This document shows, one piece after another, positions 17,201 through 24,423 of a stretch of 28,686 bases of DNA. Every line of letters starts with the position of its first letter. Position 1 is the stretch's first letter. A model generated the notes under the pieces. That model saw only the letters and a program-made list of their open reading frames with translations. It ran no database searches and was not told the DNA's origin. Source of the DNA: a virus; the IMG/VR virus record IMGVR_UViG_3300011253_000726, positions 1-28,686 of that record. One strand, written 5' to 3'. Made by a program: the position numbers and the translations under genes.

Positions 17201-20200
17201 TGTATCTGCGGTAAAATTATAACGAACCTGACCATGATACCTATCTGCTCCAGAAGTTCCTTTAGCAAATAAATAATAAGCGGTTGCCGTGCTTCCCGCA
17301 AAAACAGTAGCGGCAGTATCTCCGCTGCCATTACCAACAACTAAATTACTTGTCCCAGGATAAAAACTACCAGGAAAAGTATTTCCAATACCGACGTTGC
17401 CTGAACTGTCTATACGTATTCTTGAAGTTGTGCCATTTGAAAAATCAAACGCAGTTGTAGATATAAAACCTAAAACTCCACTCCCTGCTCCATCTGCGTA
17501 AATAGTTTTACCTGTACCTCCTGAACCAAAATCTGCTGTTTTTATATGCAAATTACCTATCCGCGCATCACCGTTAACTCTTAACTTGTGATCAGGACTA
17601 GTCGTCCCGATCCCCACGTTACCCGTGTTATATTCAATAGTAACTCTTTCGTTTTCACCACTAGTAGTGTCTTTTGATGTAATTGCAAAATCAGCGTCGC
17701 TTGAACTACCGCTTCCTATTTTCCAATCAGTATAAGCATCTCCACCCCAAGTGTCACTTGTGCCTCTCATAAACTCTATACCTGTTGCTGGTGATGATTC
17801 ATGATCAGCGTGTAGTCTCGCGGTTACAGTACCTGAAGTTTTCTTTAATTCAAGAAGTTGATTTGGACTAGTCGTGCCAATCCCGACGTTGCCATCGTCT
17901 TTAATACGCATTTTTTCTGCTCTTACTCCAAATTTTTCAGTAACAAAAGCCATATCACTAGATGCGCTGCCTTTAGCTATAGTAACTATTCTTCCAACTG
18001 CTCTATTACTTGATGCGCTAACTTGCATGTTTATTTGAGCAAAACTATTAACAGTAGTGTTTGTATTAGTAATTGTAACAGACGCGCCTATAGTGTCTTG
18101 GCCACTATCACTTGTCCCATCATAAGCTACATCAGAAGGTCTAGCTATTCCTAATATACCAGTAGGACTAGTAGTACCAATCCCGACGTTGCCATTTCCT
18201 AGTATTGTCATTTTAGAATCACTCAGAGTCATATCTGAGTTGTCTATAGTATTATTATTTAAAAAATGAAGCTCTCCAGTTCCATAAGTAGAAGTTCTTT
18301 TTAAAGCTAAACCAGCTTTTGTTGCGCCATTAGATGCTATAAAACCTGATAATCCTATAGCTGTATATTCATTTTGGCTGTTTGCACTACCAAAAGAAGC
18401 TACAATTTCACTATCTGCAGAGCTTCCATATACTGCAAGTTTATAACTAGGACTAGTCGTCCCGATACCTACGTTACCGGCGTTTAAAACAGTCATATGA
18501 ACTCTTTGAGTTCCATTATCATCATAAGAGCCAAGATTGAAATTACCAGCTTTACTTTGTATAAATTTAGCTCTTTGGTTTGCTGAAGCACCACTGTGGT
18601 TCATTATATACTCACCCCATGAAGTACCTTCTGTTATAGTTCTACCAAGAGTGCCAAATTTTGTATGTAATCCAACAGAGCTAAAAGCAACACCATTTAT
18701 TGTGCCAGGACTAGTCGTCCCGATACCTACGTTGCCAGAAGAATTAATAAACATTTTAACTGAAGTTGGGTTTCCTGTTAAAATACTTACAGAAGAACCA
18801 TAATTTGAAGCTCTCAAAATATCACCTGTTCTACTGGTTAGTTTTAAAGCATTTGGACCATAATCTGAAGAAAGTTTTGCAAAATAACCATTAGAATAAG
18901 CAGTATCATTTGCTGTTGCTGATATAACACCTGATACTTGTAGTCTATCAAGAGGATTAGTAGTTAAAATACCTACATTAGTTCCATTGTCATAAGTAAC
19001 ACCCGTAGCTAAAGTATTAACGTCTGGTGTCCAACGAGCTAAATAGTTTACAGTACCTGATCCTGATGGAACACCTGGTATATCACCACCTAATACTTTT
19101 ACTACATTACCTGAAGCGTCAGTACCTAGCATGTAAGTTGGAGTACCTGTGTTATTTGTAGAGTCGTAATTCCTAAATTTCACTGCTCCAGTTGAACTAA
19201 TATCCACTCTTCCAGCGCTGGCTGTTGTAAAGGTTAAAGTGTCTCCAGTAACATTAACACCGTTACCATTGTTTGTTGATGAAGAATCCTGTATACATAA
19301 AAAAGCTCCAGCATCGGTTGATATAAATTTACCAACTCTATCATAAGGCGTTTGAACAGTAAAAGGATCAGACCCTATTGTATTTAGTATCCTAACCTCT
19401 CCTTCTACATCTAACGTATAATCAGGACTAGTCGTACCGATCCCAATGTTGCCCTCTTTGTTAATCACCATTCTTTGGACTACACCTTGAGTTGCGTTTC
19501 CTGCTGTAGCAAATATTAATTCACCATCAATCCAACTATTCCCAGAGCCTGTTCCTGAAGGTGATCTAGCGTATATAGCAGCCATCGTAGCTTTGTACGC
19601 GGAGTTTCCAGACTCTCTTTTACTAAACAAAAGCATAGGAGAAAAACCTCCAACTGTTGTATCGTCATTATGCAATGTTAATCCAATTGTACTTGGGCCA
19701 GCAGTTGTATTGCTACTTACAGTATATGTTATACCTAAATCACTTGTATTTACTACTTGAGGATCGTAATTATTTCTACCACTAGCACTTTTTATATAAA
19801 GGTCTGTTGTTCCGTTGGGGTTGTTTGTCCAATTTGAATTTAGCATTAATTTACCAACAGGTAAAATTGTCCCGATACCAACGTTGCCAGAAGTTAAAAC
19901 AGTTACATTAGTTGCGTCTCCATTTGCACTTGTTCCAAAAAATGCTTTACCTGCCTCTGCTACTACATAAGCATTTGAATCATTGTCTGCAACTCTTAAT
20001 TTTGCTCTGTTAGTTCTTGATTGAATAGTTAAACCAACTTCACCACCACCTTCGCTATTAAATATAGCAAGTTTAGTTTGTCCTAACGTAGAATTTCCTA
20101 GCTGTAAAGCAACTGAAGGACTAGTCGTTCCAATTCCTACGTTGCCGGCGTTACCGCTTACGCTACTATCAATAGTAACGTATGGCGTACCGTTTTCTCG

Positions 20201-20676
20201 TATTTGAAAATTGTAACTTCCAGCAGAGTTTTTACCTACAAGTTCCCATTGGTATGTAGTACCAAGACCACTAGAATAAGGATTTAAAATTAACTCAGCG
20301 TCAACGTTAGTAGTAGTTTCTATTTTAATATTACCATCTTGCACTTCTAACTTCTCACTAGGACTAGTAGTACCAATCCCGATGAGACCTGCGCTATCAA
20401 TATATAATCTAGAAACACCATCTCTGTTTAATGTAAAAATATTAGCATCAGCTGAAAATGTACCCCAAGTTTTACTATCTGCTCCTATATATAAAGTTTG
20501 ACTACCGTCGTTAACAGGTCTAATATAGGAATTTCCTCTTGACATAAAAAGCCCATAACCTCTAACAGAAGTATAAGACGCGTCACTGTGGTAAAACCTA
20601 CTTTCAGTGTCTGTAGTTCCATCACCAACAACAAGATTATAATTAGGGCTTGTTTCTCCAATACCTACCTTACCGG
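11692..20676 (-). repeat. About 21 near-identical DNA repeats in the fibre genes (GNVGIGTTSP-coding)
   Basis: On the + strand each copy approximates ggactagtcgtcccgatccc followed by gacgttgcc. Copies lie near 11694, 11935, 12549, 13156, 13480, 13704, 14026, 14840, 15060, 17370, 17597, 17866, 18166, 18450, 18709, 18954, 19425, 19866, 20118, 20361 and 20648. Many agree at synonymous positions too, and the block is GC-richer than its AT-rich surroundings. Spacing is irregular, so this is not a CRISPR. Positions are approximate, by eye. Confidence 0.8.
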
Positions 20677-20710
20677 CGAAATATCCATTATTTAAAAAAT
20701 TTAATGCCAT
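14231..20710 (-). CDS. Giant tail fibre/adhesin with 14 GNVGIGTTSP-type repeats (2159 aa)
   Basis: The N-terminus MALNFLNNGYFAGKVGIGET already contains a repeat; about 14 variants follow. Between roughly residues 1130 and 1880 a different repeat is used, NATFAGDITL-like (four copies: NATFAGDITL, NATFAGNINL, DTTFVGNVTL, NATFAGDVTL). There is also a module with TKGYVDGLITGATIYRGTWN and DWVIWND. Near the C-terminus NGDFATDSDWTKSSNATISG through VIDNVSVIEV looks like a carbohydrate-binding-type beta-sandwich (CBM4/9-like). The protein then ends TGASTYEWVNIVRNTY, a common fibre ending. It should form a very long fibre binding host glycans. The N-terminal 'MAxNFLNN' is shared with the upstream 521-aa protein. 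Confidence 0.85.
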   Translation of the reverse strand: MALNFLNNGYFAGKVGIGETSPNYNLVVGDGTTDTESRFYHSDASYTSVRGYGLFMSRGNSYIRPVNDGSQTLYIGADSKTWGTFSADANIFTLNRDGVSRLYIDSAGLIGIGTTSPSEKLEVQDGNIKIETTTNVDAELILNPYSSGLGTTYQWELVGKNSAGSYNFQIRENGTPYVTIDSSVSGNAGNVGIGTTSPSVALQLGNSTLGQTKLAIFNSEGGGEVGLTIQSRTNRAKLRVADNDSNAYVVAEAGKAFFGTSANGDATNVTVLTSGNVGIGTILPVGKLMLNSNWTNNPNGTTDLYIKSASGRNNYDPQVVNTSDLGITYTVSSNTTAGPSTIGLTLHNDDTTVGGFSPMLLFSKRESGNSAYKATMAAIYARSPSGTGSGNSWIDGELIFATAGNATQGVVQRMVINKEGNIGIGTTSPDYTLDVEGEVRILNTIGSDPFTVQTPYDRVGKFISTDAGAFLCIQDSSSTNNGNGVNVTGDTLTFTTASAGRVDISSTGAVKFRNYDSTNNTGTPTYMLGTDASGNVVKVLGGDIPGVPSGSGTVNYLARWTPDVNTLATGVTYDNGTNVGILTTNPLDRLQVSGVISATANDTAYSNGYFAKLSSDYGPNALKLTSRTGDILRASNYGSSVSILTGNPTSVKMFINSSGNVGIGTTSPGTINGVAFSSVGLHTKFGTLGRTITEGTSWGEYIMNHSGASANQRAKFIQSKAGNFNLGSYDDNGTQRVHMTVLNAGNVGIGTTSPSYKLAVYGSSADSEIVASFGSANSQNEYTAIGLSGFIASNGATKAGLALKRTSTYGTGELHFLNNNTIDNSDMTLSDSKMTILGNGNVGIGTTSPTGILGIARPSDVAYDGTSDSGQDTIGASVTITNTNTTVNSFAQINMQVSASSNRAVGRIVTIAKGSASSDMAFVTEKFGVRAEKMRIKDDGNVGIGTTSPNQLLELKKTSGTVTARLHADHESSPATGIEFMRGTSDTWGGDAYTDWKIGSGSSSDADFAITSKDTTSGENERVTIEYNTGNVGIGTTSPDHKLRVNGDARIGNLHIKTADFGSGGTGKTIYADGAGSGVLGFISTTAFDFSNGTTSRIRIDSSGNVGIGNTFPGSFYPGTSNLVVGNGSGDTAATVFAGSTATAYYLFAKGTSGADRYHGQVRYNFTADTMEFTTGGSTSSKFTIKSTGVLQVPSLGQGFLQTDSSGNISISGGGTLPGGPYLPLAGNTTATAMTGDIILANTQQVRFLTSGNLVGLRLQSSGTSGFIDNEVGDMYIRQEADGNNMFFQADDGSGGNTTYFSVRPNNGARTQFEKNTRHNDGIKAFFGTGEDLQIYHDSNGNNSYIKELGSGSLQIWAKDFEVYNADGTETLINADVNAGVQLYFDNSPKIATTNTGVTVTGDSNRFIVDSTTASAIDIGYYSSIRTIRAVETGGNNLRPLAILSQNFSVDSTGNATFAGDITLGDDLNFTTNGFADISNTGTGAMRFKPSSQTLALTLTGANATFAGNINLPTDKYLRFTSAASGSSGTVLFGNTTGTAGDLTFKRNSDSANMFKITGSGNAEITGKGTSAATITSDGSSTLTTKGYVDGLITGATIYRGTWNPDVSLNSGYGNPNLNTVTQTSGYYYICSADGAATPNGTGNEPNSWNTGDWVIWNDDVGTSGEWQKIDNSSVLSGVGTGQTVALWQGASSVTDSETLGNAPITVSGNDTTFVGNVTLTKSVGDTELLIEADTNNDNENYNPRLHLRQDGGVISAYFGLNGDADNTFTGALANSPHIRATGAIQFAPSNILALSLDTSQNATFAGDVTLTNGKLTVTHDTNNAAKIIQTATSMSNNTYTFEVDSSSHTSNMSAAGAMAVDVNSGRAFTIVGNGNVGIGTTSPAKQLVVRGSAPWIRIEENSASNKRLDLWVDPTSAIGYIGANQSAQQLSFQTASSDRIRILNNGNVGIGTTGPQSKLQVAGGIQMADDTDTASAAKVGTMRYRTATDEPVPVTGIDFVTNGDFATDSDWTKSSNATISGGQATLTANSAAQYLIQGSLWPANTLSGQKVLLTYTIVSNSLNAGDFRIGGYTGASAFTLTGLPTTVGTHSVTLDVRTSAGDDNAIDLYITSAATSGALVIDNVSVIEVTEENASYADMCMQTGASTYEWVNIVRNTY

Positions 20711-20734
20711 GTATTACATTGGATTAGATTAATA

Positions 20735-22300
20735 TTATATGTGCGAAAGTAAAACTCTATATATATCTACTGCTACGCTACCTGAGAACACGATGCTCAT
20801 ACTTGCAGATCCACTTCTTGTTACGTCTGCGTATACTGTTTGGTATGGTGATACATTTTGTGTAACTTCTGCTGTAACATTTTTAGCTAAAGCACCAGTT
20901 CCAAATAATGATGTATCTGCTAAATCTATTGTAAAAGTTGTTAAACCATTTGCTTCAACCCTAGCAACAGGGCTAGTATTATCAAGTGTTTTTGATAAGC
21001 CATAAGGGTTTCTTTGAGAATTTAATTGTACCCAACCATTTGCTGATACATCAAAGTTAGCTGAATCAAAACCAGCAACACCTTTTTGTGTAGCACCATC
21101 TGTTGCACCAGCGCCTGCTATGTTAGCATCTGCTTGTACAATTGTATAGTTTGATATAGCTGGAGATGAGTTTGCTGCAATAGCATTATTAGCAAATATA
21201 AAGTCCCCTGGTTCTAATGCTTCAGTTAAGAAAGTACCAGCAACCGATACCACAAAGTAATCACCTTGATCTAAAGCTATATTACTAGCTCCTTCTAAAG
21301 CTGGAGAATTTGTAGCTGCATTATAAGATCCTTTAAAAACACCAACGCCTGCAACTAGTAATTCTACTTGACCTAAATTAACACCGTCTGTAGAAGCTGT
21401 ACCAGTGGCAACGCCTGTTAGCTTGTTAGTGTTCATGTTAAGTGGACTTGCAAAGCTATTTGTTTCACCCGCTTGAGTTTGCGTTATAACACCACCAACA
21501 GTTAAATCATCTACTATAGTTACATCGTCTGGGAAATCAACAGTTATACTACCGTTGTTACCTGTTTGTTCTGTTATTGCTATTCTACCAGTTGTACCAA
21601 ATACTGTAACCGAAGATTTTATACCCGATCCAGTTCCGCCAGCAGTTAAATTCATTATAGCAGAATTTGAAGCACCTGCTGCAACTGGTAACGTATATGT
21701 CTCGTTTGTATCAGATGGTAATGTTACTGTTTTAAGATTTAATGCTGTAACGTGACCTGTTGTGTTTGTTGTAACTGAATCAACAGCAGTGAAAGTAGCG
21801 CCGTAACCAGGAGAAGCAGTTGATGTTGTATCTGTTCTAGATGTTAAGTCATGGTTAACAATTGGTATAGGACCAGTTTGATTTGTTACACTTATATAAG
21901 TACCACCTTGTACTTCTGTTATATCACCAAATGGTATTGTAGCCCATTTATTGTTTTTAGTTAAGAATCTATCAGAAGCTATAGAAGTTCCATCAACAGC
22001 GGAAAGATCTGCTGTTACCGTTACATTACCAAGCGTAGGCGTGTTAGGTGTAAGATCGATGTAAGTACCATCTGTAGTTGTTATAGTTTCTACGCCACTT
22101 GTAGTTCCTACTTCTATCCAACCAGCAGCACCGCCACCAGTATCTGATACATATTGTTTTAATGTGTCTACTGTTGTGTCAAAATATAATTGACCAACAA
22201 CACCTGTGCCTGCCGCAGCGTCACTTGCGAACTTCTCTATAACTATGTTCTCTACTTGTATAGAGTTTAAGTTAACGTTATTTAAAAAATTAATTGCCAT
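20735..22300 (-). CDS. Tail fibre/collar-type adhesin (521 aa)
   Basis: It begins MAINFLNNVNLNSIQVENI, sharing MAxNFLNN with the 2159-aa fibre, and has GQLYFDTTVDTLKQY. The central part is Thr/Gly-rich with fibre-type phrases such as DSVTTNTTGHVTALNLKTVT and TVDFPDDVTIVDDLTVGG. The C-terminal 90 residues (VARVEANGLTTFTIDLADTS and SMSIVFSGSVAVDIYRVLL) form a compact beta domain, found as I recall at the end of other phage fibre or collar proteins. No enzyme motif is present. Likely role: adhesion apparatus, proximal or accessory fibre. Confidence 0.8.
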   Translation of the reverse strand: MAINFLNNVNLNSIQVENIVIEKFASDAAAGTGVVGQLYFDTTVDTLKQYVSDTGGGAAGWIEVGTTSGVETITTTDGTYIDLTPNTPTLGNVTVTADLSAVDGTSIASDRFLTKNNKWATIPFGDITEVQGGTYISVTNQTGPIPIVNHDLTSRTDTTSTASPGYGATFTAVDSVTTNTTGHVTALNLKTVTLPSDTNETYTLPVAAGASNSAIMNLTAGGTGSGIKSSVTVFGTTGRIAITEQTGNNGSITVDFPDDVTIVDDLTVGGVITQTQAGETNSFASPLNMNTNKLTGVATGTASTDGVNLGQVELLVAGVGVFKGSYNAATNSPALEGASNIALDQGDYFVVSVAGTFLTEALEPGDFIFANNAIAANSSPAISNYTIVQADANIAGAGATDGATQKGVAGFDSANFDVSANGWVQLNSQRNPYGLSKTLDNTSPVARVEANGLTTFTIDLADTSLFGTGALAKNVTAEVTQNVSPYQTVYADVTRSGSASMSIVFSGSVAVDIYRVLLSHI

Positions 22301-22305
22301 TTTTT

Positions 22306-22884
22306 TTAGTTTAGATATAAATTGCCTGTCTGTGCTGAGGCAAATGTTACTGTTAGTTGTGTTGTGTTTACATAGGCTACTTCGCCATATATAATTATAT
22401 TGTTGTTATTTACTACTGTAATAGATGGAAAATTACCTAATGCACCCGTGTGAGTTGCTGTTATTGTCGCTACATTGTTAAAAGGTATAACTTCTGTTGA
22501 ACCAGAAACTAAACCCCATTCTGTGCCTGTAACTGTAGATTTTAATACTTCGCCTAAAGCGCCTGGTTTATTTGTACTATCTCTTAAAGCACCTGTTACA
22601 TATAGATTACCCGCAATAGTTAGAGTTGTTCCGCCCGGGTTAGCGTTTTGTGTCATTATAGAATCTACAAGAGTTGTAGACACTACGCCAGTTACAGGAT
22701 CAGTTACATCGAAAAATAAAGGTAGCGTTAAACTTGTACCATTAACGCTATCAATTATAAACTTTGCTATTTCACTTATTTTAAAATTCTTTGTAGGATT
22801 TCTAAGCGATGCATTTTTCTCCGTACCTAACAGTATATCGTCAGACTCAGGTATAACCGTATTGTATGTATAGATTATAGCCAT
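22306..22884 (-). CDS. Fibre/collar-type protein with MAIIYxY…LLGT N-terminus (192 aa)
   Basis: The N-terminus MAIIYTYNTVIPESDDILLG is paralogous to that of the next upstream gene, MAIIYSYPVGTPTAKDNLLG. Here it is followed by FKISEIAKFI and then a Thr-rich beta region (GGTTLTIAGNLYVTGAL, SITVVNNNNIIIYGEVAYV). This N-terminal module is probably the virion-attachment domain, and the remainder the variable part. Close spacing (5 nt) to the 521-aa gene points to a co-translated fibre set. Confidence 0.75.
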   Translation of the reverse strand: MAIIYTYNTVIPESDDILLGTEKNASLRNPTKNFKISEIAKFIIDSVNGTSLTLPLFFDVTDPVTGVVSTTLVDSIMTQNANPGGTTLTIAGNLYVTGALRDSTNKPGALGEVLKSTVTGTEWGLVSGSTEVIPFNNVATITATHTGALGNFPSITVVNNNNIIIYGEVAYVNTTQLTVTFASAQTGNLYLN

Positions 22885-22894
22885 GTGTTAGTTT

Positions 22895-23413
22895 TTAAAA
22901 TGCCGATGTATCTAGTATTTGGTATCTAATCTTTATTTGTAATGTACCATTGCCATTACCAGTAACTGTTCCACCTGTTTTCAACATAAGTGGCGTGTTT
23001 ACTGCTATATCACCAGCTACTAGCGTCATTGCATGTACTGTACTTGCTGCTGCTGATAATCTATTACCTGGAATAGTAAAAAAAGGTATTGCACCTATTT
23101 CAGCTGTAGGACTTGCAGCAAACGTGTATTGAGGTGCTACATAATCAAAATAAAAACTAGCATCTAAAACTCTAATATATTGATTAGCGCCTGGCGCTGC
23201 TATTAATTGGACGTCAGTTGCTTGTAAAGCGTTTAATTGTACTGCTGTTAAAGCTACTGTTGTTTCTAGATAACCTTGGGTTAGCAATGTACCAACAGAT
23301 CCGATCGGAAACTGCACTGTTTTGTTTTCTTCTGTTACAGGGTTTACCTGTGTTCCTAGTAAGTTATCTTTAGCTGTAGGTGTTCCTACTGGATAACTGT
23401 ATATTATTGCCAT
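22895..23413 (-). CDS. First gene of the leftward operon: fibre/collar-type protein (172 aa)
   Basis: It has the MAIIYSYPVGTPTAKDNLLG N-terminal module shared with the gene at 22306-22884, then KTVQFPIGSVGTLLTQ. A beta-sandwich-like C-terminal region follows (AVQLNALQATDVQLIAAPGA, YIRVLDASFYFDY, TLQIKIRYQILDTS). The latter pattern ('ATDVQLIAAPGANQYIRVL') is one I associate with small phage surface-domain proteins. It is the promoter-proximal gene of the whole leftward block. The ATG at 23413 is preceded by an AT-rich leader with no Shine-Dalgarno. Confidence 0.75.
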   Translation of the reverse strand: MAIIYSYPVGTPTAKDNLLGTQVNPVTEENKTVQFPIGSVGTLLTQGYLETTVALTAVQLNALQATDVQLIAAPGANQYIRVLDASFYFDYVAPQYTFAASPTAEIGAIPFFTIPGNRLSAAASTVHAMTLVAGDIAVNTPLMLKTGGTVTGNGNGTLQIKIRYQILDTSAF

Positions 23414-23742
23414 TTATTAAGTATTTAGTATGTATAATTGTATACTCTATATACTTACATATATATAGCGATATTTACAAGTGAATAAGATAGAGAAAAA
23501 GTGACACAAGGGTGCTACTATATACTTATAACTACCTATTGTCACTAAAATTAAAAAAACGTTACAAATATAGGGCAGTAGTGCTCCCCCTCACTTTTTT
23601 CTTTGCTTTTTTCCAGGAAAACTCAACTTTTTAACACCAACCCCACCACTTTTTCACACAGTTTACAACTATATATACAACTTTTACAAACAAATCATTA
23701 AAACATTTGGATAATATAAATGTAACTAATAAAAACTATACA
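23414..23742. other. Divergent AT-rich junction between leftward and rightward blocks
   Basis: No convincing gene lies here. On the + strand a pyrimidine-rich tract runs from about 23583 to 23660. It begins with a short imperfect hairpin (GGGCAG … CTCCCC, about 23573-23588) followed by T-runs, which looks like an intrinsic terminator for rightward RNA. A 7-bp inverted repeat, AGTGACA (23500-23506) and TGTCACT (23540-23546), lies to its left. On the - strand TATATTTG (complement of 23565-23572) fits the Bacteroidota -7 consensus TAnnTTTG, but I see no matching -33 TTTG. The first bipartite promoter (23684-23716) closes the region. A replication origin here is conceivable but unsupported. Confidence 0.5.
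23684..23716 (+). promoter_or_regulatory. Bipartite promoter-like element, copy 1
   Basis: TTACAAACAAA at 23684, then 14 bases, then GGATAATA at 23709 (continuing TAA). It is the first of six copies with identical 25-nt box-to-box spacing. The next start codon is at 23743, 34 nt after the second box begins. It sits at the head of the rightward block. Confidence 0.75.
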
Positions 23743-23838
23743 ATGTTAAACAAACTATTCAAACTTCACATTAAATTCTTACAATTACTAATATTAATAT
23801 CATTACCAACTGTAATAGTACATATTATAATGTCATAA
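23743..23838 (+). CDS. Tiny hydrophobic protein (31 aa)
   Basis: The reading frame starts at ATG 23743 and stops TAA at 23836-23838. It encodes MLNKLFKLHIKFLQLLILIS and then LPTVIVHIIMS. It has a basic N-terminus and one hydrophobic stretch (about 13-30), so it would be a single-span membrane peptide. Support comes from the bipartite promoter 34 nt upstream, not from homology. It would be the first product made from the rightward block. A chance frame in AT-rich DNA cannot be excluded. Confidence 0.45.
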   Translation: MLNKLFKLHIKFLQLLILISLPTVIVHIIMS

Positions 23839-23857
23839 TGTCATGACACAGTGACAT
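23839..23857. repeat. Hairpin/direct repeat copy A: TGTCATGACA-N3-TGACAT
   Basis: The palindrome TGTCATGACA (23839-23848), 3 nt, then TGACAT (23852-23857), directly follows the stop codon of the 31-aa ORF. ATGTCA (23838-23843) can pair with TGACAT. The same arrangement recurs at 24217-24235, after the next gene. Confidence 0.6.
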
Positions 23858-23915
23858 GTTGCGTCATACTATCATCACATTATCACTATATAAATAATAC
23901 TACACTTGTATAAAC

Positions 23916-23948
23916 TTACAAACAAACTACATAACTAACTGGATAATA
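23916..23948 (+). promoter_or_regulatory. Bipartite promoter-like element, copy 2
   Basis: TTACAAACAAA at 23916, 14 bases, GGATAATA at 23941. The following ATG is at 23981 (40 nt), the longest leader among the six. The eight bases before box 2 (AACTAACT) are identical in copy 4. Confidence 0.75.
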
Positions 23949-23980
23949 ACTATATAATAACTAAATAAATAATAATAACT

Positions 23981-24208
23981 ATGTCAACTTTAAATTCTAA
24001 AAGATTTGTAATCAGAAAATCACTAATTGGTAAAAACCAAATCATTAACTTCACTAACAAAAAAGGTATCACTATTGAATACAATCATGATATTGCTTAT
24101 GAAATCATGAAAGATAAATTAAACTCTATGAATTGTTTCACTAAGTATAAATCTTACACTTCATCTAATAATATTCCAGTAATACTAAGAGATAAAGAGT
24201 TAGTGTAG
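23981..24208 (+). CDS. Hypothetical early protein (75 aa)
   Basis: It encodes MSTLNSKRFVIRKSLIGKNQ, then INFTNKKGITIEYNHDIAYE and a basic C-terminal half, ending ILRDKELV. It is soluble and Lys/Asn-rich, with one cysteine. I recognise no domain. It has its own promoter-like element and ends 21 nt before the first tRNA-like element. A TGTCATGACA repeat lies just before and just after its transcription unit. Small basic early phage proteins often act on host machinery; nothing here shows which. Confidence 0.65.
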   Translation: MSTLNSKRFVIRKSLIGKNQIINFTNKKGITIEYNHDIAYEIMKDKLNSMNCFTKYKSYTSSNNIPVILRDKELV

Positions 24209-24216
24209 TGACAAAC

Positions 24217-24235
24217 TGTCATGACAATCTGACAT
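24217..24235. repeat. Hairpin/direct repeat copy B: TGTCATGACA-N3-TGACAT
   Basis: TGTCATGACA (24217-24226), 3 nt, TGACAT (24230-24235). It is the same two-part unit as at 23839-23857, 378 nt away. The TGACAT half also serves as the 5' acceptor-like strand of the tRNA-like element at 24230-24269. Confidence 0.6.
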
Positions 24236-24269
24236 AATGGTTAGTAGTGGTTCGATTCCACTCATGTCA
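24230..24269 (+). ncRNA. Minimal tRNA-like element 1 (40 nt, no anticodon arm)
   Basis: TGACAT (24230-24235) pairs with ATGTCA (24264-24269). Between them lie AATGGTTAGT, which resembles a tRNA D-loop, and a perfect T-arm: AGTGG, TTCGATT, CCACT (24246-24262). The B-box consensus GGTTCGANNCC is met. The anticodon arm and variable region are absent, so this cannot be a conventional tRNA. No CCA is encoded. It lies 16 nt before the ATG at 24286. A pairing alternative for the 3' strand is TGACATG at 23852, 7 bp perfect but more than 400 nt away. It may be a decayed tRNA, a tRNA-mimic or an RNA-processing signal. Confidence 0.5.
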
Positions 24270-24285
24270 ACTAATAATAAATAAT

Positions 24286-24423
24286 ATGATATACACTTTA
24301 ACTTGTGAAAATGGTAAAGAAATCAATATGACTTCTTATATAATCCAACAAATGGAAAAGAAAATAACTAGACAAGATGTTCTTGACAGAATAGAATTCT
24401 ATAAATCAACTAATAAACTATGA
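24286..24423 (+). CDS. Small hypothetical protein (45 aa)
   Basis: It encodes MIYTLTCENGKEINMTSYII, then QQMEKKITRQDVLDRIEFYK and a short tail. The second half reads as one amphipathic helix. There is no known family. The start lies 16 nt downstream of tRNA-like element 1. The stop TGA overlaps the ATG of the next gene (ATGA), which argues that the frame is real. Confidence 0.55.
   Translation: MIYTLTCENGKEINMTSYIIQQMEKKITRQDVLDRIEFYKSTNKL

Noticed and set aside
11229-18803. Many open frames on the + strand opposite the fibre genes, groEL and other leftward genes
   Set aside because: They lie antisense to strongly supported coding regions with repeat-driven composition, lack promoters and look like shadows.
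11692-20676. Regular DNA repeats considered as a CRISPR array or diversity-generating retroelement template
   Set aside because: The repeats code GNVGIGTTSP in frame, spacing is irregular (about 200-2300 bp), and no cas or reverse transcriptase gene is present in the window.
23565-23572. TATATTTG on the - strand as a Bacteroidota -7 promoter box for the late operon
   Set aside because: No TTTG at the -33 position; eight bases match too easily in AT-rich DNA to be listed as a promoter.
23852-24269. A tRNA split by a long intron, with acceptor TGACATG (23852) pairing perfectly with CATGTCA (24263-24269)
   Set aside because: No D-arm or anticodon arm follows the 5' strand, and a complete gene with its own promoter lies between; the local TGACAT pairing is simpler.
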